The notes under the pieces: generated by a model
The model's database searches: none
Told to the model about the DNA's origin: nothing
Seen by the model: the letters and a program-made list of their open reading frames with translations, nothing else
Origin: Streptomyces aureocirculatus
GTDB lineage: Bacteria; Actinomycetota; Actinomycetes; Streptomycetales; Streptomycetaceae
Length of the DNA: 8,815 nt
Reading direction: 5' to 3'
Assembly (NCBI RefSeq): GCF_000720475.1
Contig: NZ_JOAP01000099.1
Span: 1 to 8,815 of the forward strand
Program-made: the position numbers and the translations under genes
In this document: in pieces, positions 1-6,543 of the stretch
How positions within the stretch are numbered: position 1 is the stretch's first letter
Layout of the letters: every line of letters begins with the position of its first letter

Positions 1-45
1 GGGGGGGGGGGGGCGTGGTGGGGGGGGGGGGGGGCTCCGCCGGGG
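1..45. other. G-homopolymer edge sequence
   Basis: Bases 1-13 are all G, and after a short interruption bases 20-34 are 15 consecutive G. This lies just past the stop codon of the leftward gene, so its transcript would carry C-runs. No gene, terminator hairpin or recognisable element is seen. The tract could form a G-quadruplex on the plus strand, but a homopolymer at the very edge of a sequence is equally typical of a contig break or low-quality read ends. Confidence 0.6.
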
Positions 46-1047
46 TCAGCCGTGCGGGCCGGGGCCGCGCGCGGCGTGGTAGCAGCGCGCACGGGCCTGG
101 ACGAAGGCCTCGGTGGCCGCCTCCGCGTCGCCCGGTGCCTGCGTGCGGTACGTCCACGGCACCACCGTGAAGAAGGGGTCGAGGGCCTCGAACACCCGCA
201 CCGCGTCGTGGAACTGGTGGGCGCCCCACAGCGCGTGCGCCAGGTAGTTGAGGTCGAGCAGCGAGGTCGACTCCGGCTGGGCGTGGTCGAACCAGAGCTG
301 GAGCGCCCTGAGCGCGCTGCGCGTCGCGTCCTCACCGACCCAGTGCAGGTCCAGGGCGCGCTCGTTGCCGCCCTCGCGGCGGTAGCGCTCCACGCGCGCG
401 TACAGCGGAAGCATGTGCAGCGCCGAGCCCGCGGGCGCCGCGGCGGACGCCCAGTGCACGAAGTTGACGGCCTCGGTCAGCGGCGCGCCCGGCCTGCGGT
501 GGTAGGCGAACTGGAGCATGCGGTGGTACGCCTCACGGTTCCCGGGGTCGCGCTTTTCGACCTCGGCGAGGATCCCCCAGGGGCCGGGGAACAGCATCGG
601 CTCCGGCGCCGCGAGCCGGTGCTCGTCCCAGCGCTGGCCCTCGTCGAGGGTGGCGAGGGCGAGCAGACAGATCCACGGCACGGGGTCCTCGGGCGTGGTC
701 TGCGAGGCGAGGCGGCAGGCGTCGTTCGCCTCCCGCCACAGCTCGTTCGTGTGCCGGTGCCCCGCGCGGTGCGCGCGCAGGGCACGCTCCACGGTGACAC
801 GCGTATGCAGGACCGTCGCGGCCACGCTGCGCGGCTCCTCGGCGAGCCAGGCGCGCACCACGTCGGAACCGGCGACGGCCGCGGCCAGGATCTGTGTGCG
901 CTGCGTCCACAGTCCCCAGTCGGGGGTCTCGGTCAGGAGGTTTCTCGTCGACACCCAGCGGCCTGCCTTCAGGTCCTGGAGCACGGCGCGCAGGGGAGCG
1001 TCGTGACCGGCCGGGTGATACACCGGGCGGGCTAACGGCATCGGCAT
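46..1047 (-). CDS. Conserved hypothetical protein, possibly helical-repeat type, with a TTA codon near its start
   Basis: This encodes a 333-aa soluble protein that I cannot assign to a named function. There is no signal peptide, no membrane segment and no catalytic motif I recognise. It is rich in Trp, Arg, Ala and Leu and looks almost wholly helical. Paired-helix stretches (about residues 75-150 and 190-290) resemble TPR-like packing, but no clean 34-residue repeat can be defined. The open frame runs on upstream to 1566, but that part is low-complexity Arg/Pro/Ser sequence lying over the intergenic region and the kinase start. The start is therefore placed at ATG 1047, behind a GAGGA Shine-Dalgarno (3 bases away); a second in-frame ATG at 1041 has better spacing (9 bases). 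Codon 5 (bases 1035-1033) is TTA, so in Streptomyces translation would depend on the bldA leucyl-tRNA and be biased to late growth. It is transcribed divergently from the kinase operon; no functional link is evident. Confidence 0.8.
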   Translation of the reverse strand: MPMPLARPVYHPAGHDAPLRAVLQDLKAGRWVSTRNLLTETPDWGLWTQRTQILAAAVAGSDVVRAWLAEEPRSVAATVLHTRVTVERALRAHRAGHRHTNELWREANDACRLASQTTPEDPVPWICLLALATLDEGQRWDEHRLAAPEPMLFPGPWGILAEVEKRDPGNREAYHRMLQFAYHRRPGAPLTEAVNFVHWASAAAPAGSALHMLPLYARVERYRREGGNERALDLHWVGEDATRSALRALQLWFDHAQPESTSLLDLNYLAHALWGAHQFHDAVRVFEALDPFFTVVPWTYRTQAPGDAEAATEAFVQARARCYHAARGPGPHG

Positions 1048-1050
1048 GGG

Positions 1051-1055
1051 TCCTC
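1051..1055 (-). promoter_or_regulatory. Ribosome binding site of the leftward hypothetical gene
   Basis: On the minus strand this reads GAGGA. It is 3 bases before ATG 1047 and 9 bases before the in-frame ATG at 1041. It rejects the much longer upstream reading frame and leaves only a two-codon ambiguity about the start. Confidence 0.65.
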
Positions 1056-1091
1056 TGTGCTCTGAGCTCCGGGGCGGGCGGGGTGTCCGTA

Positions 1092-1140
1092 GTGCAGTGA
1101 TGTGCAGTGATGTGCGGCGATGTGCGCTGATGAACTGATG
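1092..1140. repeat. 10-bp tandem repeat, about five units
   Basis: Four full units begin at 1092, 1102, 1112 and 1122: GTGCAGTGAT twice, then GTGCGGCGAT and GTGCGCTGAT. A degenerate fifth unit ending in CTGATG follows. The 10-bp period is about one helical turn, so every unit would face the same side of the DNA. The array lies 45-93 bases upstream of the leftward start codon, either within its leader or beside its promoter. Confidence 0.8.
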
Positions 1141-1214
1141 TGTGAGTGGCGGATGTTGTTCGGCGGTCAGTGTAGAGCGGAGTCTTTCGATTACCGGCTG
1201 GTCCTCGGATCTTT

Positions 1215-1233
1215 CTTGACCAAGTTGTGTCAA
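1215..1233. promoter_or_regulatory. Candidate operator: TTGAC/GTCAA inverted repeat
   Basis: TTGAC (1216-1220) and GTCAA (1229-1233) are perfect inverted arms around an 8-bp spacer. Nested in the left half is a second small palindrome, CTTG-AC-CAAG (1215-1224). The position midway between divergent genes fits a regulator site, but no cognate regulator is encoded in the window and the arms are short. Confidence 0.35.
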
Positions 1234-1287
1234 CGCGGCGCGCCGGTGTGAACATTGCGTTCTCTTCCGCTCAACACGGACCCTTAT

Positions 1288-1330
1288 TGCGGCATTTGAG
1301 ACGTGCCGCACCTCTTGACGGTGCCGCGCC
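1288..1330 (+). promoter_or_regulatory. Candidate control region of the kinase operon: hairpin plus direct repeat
   Basis: TGCGGCA (1288-1294) and TGCCGCA (1304-1310) form a perfect 7-bp inverted repeat with a 9-base loop. GTGCCGCACC (1303-1312) recurs as GTGCCGCGCC (1321-1330), 18 bp later. A -35-like TTGACG (1315-1320) sits between the two direct repeats, which is where a repressor would block polymerase. The promoter itself is weak by consensus, so this is only a candidate. Confidence 0.3.
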
Positions 1331-1424
1331 CGCTGTAGCAGGCTTCCGCGGTGATCACGACTTACTGCGGGCGCACCCTCGTCCCGTGCCGTCGACGGGG
1401 CCCCGCACGCCGTGGACGGCGCCG

Positions 1425-2860
<1,436 letters not shown>

Positions 2861-2861
<1 letters not shown>

Positions 2862-4786
2862 TGCCGCTCGACGACGCGGCAGGCGGCACGGTGGGCGGCG
2901 TGCCCGGCCGGGTCACCCGCAGCGGGCCCCCGGCGTCCGCGTCCGCTTCCGGCGCGCCCGGCGAACCGTACGACGTCATCGTCGTCGGCGCCGGTGTGGT
3001 CGGCACCGCCATCGCCCGCGAGCTGGCCCGCCACCCGCTGCGGATCGCCGTCGTGGAGGCGTCGGACGACGTGGGCGAGGGCACGTCCAAGGCCAACACG
3101 GCCATCCTGCACACGGGGTTCGACGCGGTGCCGGGGTCCCTGGAGGCCCGGCTCGTCCAGGACGGGTACCGGCGTCTGACCGCGTACGCCGCCCAGTGCG
3201 GGATCCCCGTGGAGCGCACCGGCGCGCTCCTCGTCGCCTGGGACGGGGATCAGCTCGCCGCCCTCCCCGGCCTCCTCGAAAAGGCCAAGCGCAACGGCTA
3301 CGAAGAGGCGGTGCTCCTGGACGCCGCCGAGGTCAGGGCCCGCGAACCCCACCTCGGCCCCGGGGCCCTCGGCGCCCTCGGCGTACCCGGCGAGAGCATC
3401 ATCTGCCCCTGGACGACACCACTGGCGTACGCGACGCAGGCGGTACGGGCGGGCGTGGACCTGCACCTCGACTGCCGCGTGACCGGCGTCCGGTCGGGTG
3501 CCGGTGACCTGTGCCTCGGCTGCCGCCGGTCTGGCGTGGGGTCGGGCGGCGACGGCCCGCATCTCGACTGCCGTCAGGCCGGGGTGGGGTCGGGGGGCGA
3601 TGACCTGCACCTCGGCTGCCGCCCGACCGGCGTGGGGTCGGACGGCGACGAGCCGCACTTCGGCTGCCGTCAGGCCGGGGCGGGGTCGGGTGCCGATGAC
3701 CTGTACTTCGGCTGCCGTCAGGCCGGGGCGGGGTCAGGTGCCGATGACCTGCACTTCGGCTGCCGCCGGTCTGGCGTGGGGTCGGGCGGTGACGGCCCGC
3801 ATCTCGGCTGCCGCCCGGGCGGGGTGGGGTCGGGCGCCGACGAGCCGTACCTCGGCTGCCGCCGGACCGGTGTCGGGGCGGGCGGCGGTGACCTGCACAC
3901 GCTCACCACCACCCGTGGCCCCCTGCGCACCCGCTACCTCGTCAACGCCGCCGGTCTGCACGCCGACACCGTCGACCGCATGCTCGGCCACGACACCTTC
4001 ACGGTCACCCCGCGCCGGGGCCAGCTCATCGTCTTCGACAAGCTCGCCCGCGACCTCGTCCGGCACATCGTGCTGCCCGTGCCGACGGCACTCGGTAAGG
4101 GCGTCCTCGTCGCGCCCACCGTGTACGGGAACGTGCTGCTCGGCCCCACGGCGGAGGACCTCGACGACAAACAGGCCACCGAATCCACCGCCGACGGCCT
4201 GCACCGCCTGCGCGAGCAGGGCGCACGCATCCTGCCCGGGCTCCTCGACGAGGACGTCACCACCGTGTACGCGGGGCTGCGCGCGGCGACCGAGGACGAC
4301 GACTACCGGATCCACGCCAGGCCGGGGCAGCGTTACGTCACCGTCGGCGGCATCCGCTCCACCGGCCTGACCGCATCCATGGCCATCGCCGCCCATGTCA
4401 CAGGCCTGCTCGCCGACTGCGGCCTCGACCTCGGCGGCCCGCCGCGAGACCTGCCGCCCGTCACCGTGCCCAACCTCGGTGAGAACTTCCCGCGCCCCTA
4501 TCAGCGGGCCGATCTCATCGCGGCGGACCCGGAGTACGGCACCGTCGTCTGCCACTGCGAACGCGTCACCCGCGGCGAGATCCGGGACGCGCTCACCAGC
4601 ACGATCCCGCCCGCCTCGATCGACGGCCTGCGCCGCCGCACCCGGGCGCGCGGGGGCCGTTGCCAGGGCTTCTACTGCGGCCCTGCGGTACGGCAACTCT
4701 TCGAGGACCGTGAGGACCGTGAGGACCGTGAGTGCCGCGAAGGTCACGAAGTCCGCGCCGACCGTGGCCGGCCAAAGAGGCGATGA
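2861..4786 (+). CDS. GlpA-type FAD-dependent dehydrogenase with BFD [2Fe-2S] domain and an internal 16-aa repeat expansion
   Basis: This 641-aa protein is a DAO-superfamily flavoenzyme of the anaerobic glycerol-3-phosphate dehydrogenase type and probably oxidises the kinase product. The FAD-binding motif is VVGAGVVGTA (41-50), after a low-complexity N-terminal extension of about 36 residues. TSKANTAILHTGFD (75-88) matches the active-site region of GlpA/GlpO-like enzymes, and FAD-domain sequence resumes at YLVNAAG. The C-terminal BFD-like domain has Cys564 and Cys566 (CHC) and Cys601 and Cys606 (CQGFYC), the C-x-C...C-x4-C set of [2Fe-2S] BFD domains, and should pass electrons on. Residues 200-343 are nine tandem 16-aa units lodged in a beta-hairpin of the FAD domain; removing eight leaves about 513 aa, close to family length. 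The tail holds a RED/REC triplet repeat and a basic end. The start overlaps the kinase stop by one base. It should pair with the reductase 14 bp downstream. D-hydroxyproline- or opine-type substrates remain possible. Confidence 0.87.
3458..3889 (+). repeat. Nine-unit 48-bp in-frame tandem repeat inside the dehydrogenase
   Basis: The units start at 3458, 3506, 3554, 3602, 3650, 3698, 3746, 3794 and 3842, each exactly 48 bp, with a partial tenth (DLHTL) at 3890. The encoded unit is approximately DLHLGCRxxGVGSGGD. Every unit has CR at the same place, six have H-x2-C and unit 2 has C-x2-C. The first residues cycle through DL, GP and EP, and units 2-3 resemble units 7-8, suggesting multi-unit duplications. 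Units 5 and 6 are near identical, while others differ at several positions. Unit 1 plus the partial unit together look like the native beta-hairpin, so about eight extra units were gained. Confidence 0.95.
4703..4738 (+). repeat. 9-bp tandem repeat at the dehydrogenase C-terminus
   Basis: GAGGACCGT is repeated three times (4703-4711, 4712-4720, 4721-4729), followed by the degenerate copy GAGTGCCGC. It encodes EDR-EDR-EDR-ECR, just past the [2Fe-2S] domain and before a basic tail. It is in frame and probably an unstructured charged extension. Confidence 0.9.
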
Positions 4787-4800
4787 GAGGTGGAGGGGCG

Positions 4801-6264
4801 ATGAGACACGAGCGCACCGTCGACGTGCTGATCGTCGGCGCCGGCCCCGCGGGACTCGCGGCCGCGGCCGCCCTCGCCGGGACGGGCGCGGGCCGCGTGG
4901 AGGTCCTGGAGCGGGAGCAGCGGGCCGGTGGCATCCCGCGCCACTGCCACCACGGGGGCTTCGGTGACGTCGGGCCCACCCGGGGCGTCCCGCACGAGGC
5001 CGGGCTTCGAGGCCTGCCGGGCTTCCGGGACCTGCCGGGCTTCCGGGACCTGCCGGGCTTCCGGGGCCTGCCAGGCTTCCGGGATCTGCCAGGCCTTCGG
5101 AGTCTGCCCGGCCTTCGGAGTCTGCCAGGGCTCTGGGGCGCCGAGGGGCTGCGGGCCCTCGACGGGTTGCTAGCCCTCGACGGCCTCCGGGGTCTCGGTA
5201 CGAGCGGCCCCCAGTACGCCGAGCGATGCGTCGACGCGGCGGTGCGCGCGGGCGCCACGCTGCGCACCGGCGTCACCGCCACCGGCTGGGCGGGCCCGCT
5301 GACCCTGGACACCACGTCATCGGCCGGTCTGGAACGCGTCACCGCGCGTGCCGTCGTCCTCGCCACCGGTGCCCGCGAACGCCCGCGCGGCGCCCGCCTG
5401 GTCCCCGGCACCCGGCCCGCGGGCGTCTACACCACCGGCGAACTCCAGCAGGAAGTCCACCTCTACCGCAGGAGCGTGGGCACCCGCGCGGTCGTCGTCG
5501 GCGCGGAGCCGGTGGCGTACGCGGCGCTCGACACGCTGCGGCGGGCGGGCGTCGAGGTGGTCGCCCAGGTGACGCGGCGGCACCGGCACGAGGCGGCGCC
5601 GTGGCGTGCCGCCGGGGCCAGGATCGTCCAGGGGGTGCCGCGGCTCACCGGCACCGCGGTGGCCGAACTGACCGGCCGTGGACGCCTGTCGGGCGTGCGG
5701 CTGCGGCACCGCTCAGGGCGCGTGACGCACATCGCCTGCGACACCGTGGTGTTCACCGGCGACTTCGTCCCGGACAACGAGCTCGCCCGGCGCGGCGGGG
5801 TACCGCTCGCCCCGGGCACCCGCGGCCCCGCCGTCGATGCGGCCTTCCGCACCGCCCTGCCCGGGGTGTTCGCGGCGGGCAACCTGCTGCACGCGGTGGC
5901 GGACGCGGGCGCGGTGGCCGCGGAGGGGGCCGCCGCCGCGGCGGCCGTACGCCGCTTCCTGCGCTCCGGGGCGTGGCCGGACCCGGGGCCCGCCGTCGAG
6001 GTGGCCGCGCCGCTGCACTGGGTGACCCCCAGCCGGCTCGCCCCCGACGCCCCCCGCCCAGTCGGCGGCCGCTTCCTCCTGCGCGCCACCGAGTTCCTCA
6101 CTCACCCGGTCCTGCTCGTCGAACAGGACGGCCACGTGCTGCACCGCGAGCGGTCCTGGGGGCGCAGGGCCCCCGGCCGGACATGGACGCTCGACGCGTC
6201 CTGGCTCCCGTACGCGGACACGGGCGGGGGGCCGCTGCGCGTCACGGTCACGGGGGCGGGCTGA
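4801..6264 (+). CDS. NAD(P)/FAD-dependent oxidoreductase with a hexapeptide-repeat insertion
   Basis: This 487-aa flavoprotein is of the pyridine nucleotide-disulfide oxidoreductase type, probably the electron-accepting partner of the upstream dehydrogenase, as in two-flavoprotein systems such as opine oxidase, hydrogen cyanide synthase and clostridial glycerol loci. The N-terminal FAD motif is IVGAGPAGLAA (11-21), with ATGARERP near 187-194 and the second FAD motif GVFAAGN near 355-361. The nucleotide-domain motif, VVVGAEPVA near 230, departs from GxGxxG, so NAD(P)H use is not assured. GGIPRHCHHGGFG (43-55) matches the conserved Cys-x-His-x-Gly-Phe-Gly region, but the native link to the GPxYAER helix (136-142) is replaced by eleven hexapeptide units (68-133). 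Residues from about 390 form a beta-rich tail of unknown role. The start is ATG 4801 behind GGAGGGG (4792-4798), 14 bp after the previous stop, so the gene is operonic. The exact acceptor is not visible. Confidence 0.87.
   Translation: MRHERTVDVLIVGAGPAGLAAAAALAGTGAGRVEVLEREQRAGGIPRHCHHGGFGDVGPTRGVPHEAGLRGLPGFRDLPGFRDLPGFRGLPGFRDLPGLRSLPGLRSLPGLWGAEGLRALDGLLALDGLRGLGTSGPQYAERCVDAAVRAGATLRTGVTATGWAGPLTLDTTSSAGLERVTARAVVLATGARERPRGARLVPGTRPAGVYTTGELQQEVHLYRRSVGTRAVVVGAEPVAYAALDTLRRAGVEVVAQVTRRHRHEAAPWRAAGARIVQGVPRLTGTAVAELTGRGRLSGVRLRHRSGRVTHIACDTVVFTGDFVPDNELARRGGVPLAPGTRGPAVDAAFRTALPGVFAAGNLLHAVADAGAVAAEGAAAAAAVRRFLRSGAWPDPGPAVEVAAPLHWVTPSRLAPDAPRPVGGRFLLRATEFLTHPVLLVEQDGHVLHRERSWGRRAPGRTWTLDASWLPYADTGGGPLRVTVTGAG
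5002..5199 (+). repeat. Eleven-unit 18-bp in-frame tandem repeat inside the oxidoreductase
   Basis: There are eleven consecutive 18-bp units from 5002, encoding GLRGLP, GFRDLP twice, GFRGLP, GFRDLP, GLRSLP twice, GLWGAE, GLRALD, GLLALD and GLRGLG. Units at 5020 and 5038 are identical. The later units are the most diverged. The pattern is G-[FL]-R-x-L-[PDG]. The array joins the conserved HHGGFG segment to the conserved GPxYAER helix, where homologues have a short linker of GL-x-x-L type. It probably forms a proline-punctuated extended loop or short helices. Confidence 0.93.
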
Positions 6265-6322
6265 CCAGGCGATCGTGATCGGGCGGGTCCGGCTGAGCGG
6301 TGGTGGTCGGCAGGTCCCCGCC

Positions 6323-6412
6323 GGGCGGTCGCGCGGTCGCTGGAGCCTGGCCAGGCGATCGCGAGGTCGCGGGGGTCTCGCAGGGCGGTCGCGCGGTCGC
6401 GAGGGCGGCCCC
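6323..6412. repeat. 30-bp intergenic tandem repeat, three clear units
   Basis: Units begin at 6323, 6353 and 6383. Each opens with a doubled 8-mer: GCGGTCGC twice in units 1 and 3, and GCGATCGC then GAGGTCGC in unit 2, followed by a less conserved half. A degraded unit may precede at 6293, and a related GCGATCGT lies at 6269. The array is in the gap after the oxidoreductase. It is not part of any gene I can support, although 30 bp keeps frame. Confidence 0.85.
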
Positions 6413-6452
6413 ACCGGGCGGCCTCACCCTTCCACAACCCCCGGCCACCCCC

Positions 6453-6480
6453 TACACTCCAAAACTAGCACCGCTAATTT
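6453..6480 (+). promoter_or_regulatory. Candidate promoter and operator of the thiolase gene
   Basis: TACACT (6453-6458) is a plausible -10 hexamer in the most A/T-rich part of this gap; a -35 is poor (TTCCAC at 6430-6435, 17-bp spacer). Just downstream, 6462-6480 reads AAACTAGCACCGCTAATTT, a 19-bp inverted repeat with 8-bp arms and one mismatch around ACC. It would overlap the expected transcription start, as repressor sites do. TetR-family regulators of acyl-CoA metabolism often bind such palindromes, but no regulator gene is in the window. Confidence 0.45.
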
Positions 6481-6501
6481 GCGGGCCGCACAGCGAGCCC
6501 T

Positions 6502-6531
6502 TCGCAGCAGATCGAACCCTCGCAGCAGATC
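6502..6531 (+). repeat. Pair of 12-bp direct repeats in the thiolase leader
   Basis: TCGCAGCAGATC occurs at 6502-6513 and again at 6520-6531, 18 bp apart, just ahead of the thiolase Shine-Dalgarno GGAG (6533-6536). This could be a local duplication, a regulator site or a leader element. There is no evidence for function beyond position. Confidence 0.7.
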
Positions 6532-6543
6532 CGGAGCCCCACC

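Larger units (their letters stand above)
1048..1424. other. Divergent intergenic region
   Basis: This 377-bp gap separates the leftward hypothetical gene from the rightward kinase operon, so both promoters should be here. It is visibly richer in A/T than its surroundings. It holds a 10-bp tandem repeat (1092-1140), inverted repeats at 1215-1233 and 1288-1310, and a GTGCCGCRCC direct repeat (1303-1312 and 1321-1330, 18 bp apart). Promoter candidates are weak: a TACACT -10-like hexamer on the minus strand (1174-1169) for the hypothetical gene, without a good -35, and TTGACG (1315-1320) followed by TAGCAG (1336-1341) on the plus strand for the kinase. Apparent reading frames through this stretch look non-coding. 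Confidence 0.6.

Noticed and set aside
3458..3889. CRISPR array
   Set aside because: The repeats are directly adjacent without unique spacers, keep the reading frame of a gene with intact flanking domains, and no cas genes are present.
3458..3889. RTX-type calcium-binding nonapeptide repeats in the dehydrogenase
   Set aside because: Part of each unit (GSGGDDLH-like) fits a GxGxDxL pattern, but the period is 16 rather than 9 residues, the Asp is not always followed properly, and the protein is cytoplasmic. The likeness is probably chance in a Gly/Asp-rich repeat.
6275..6543. Plus-strand protein in the gap before the thiolase
   Set aside because: Frames here translate to Arg/Gly-rich repeats from the 30-bp array and then run into the thiolase in the wrong frame. 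No ribosome site or conserved motif supports them.
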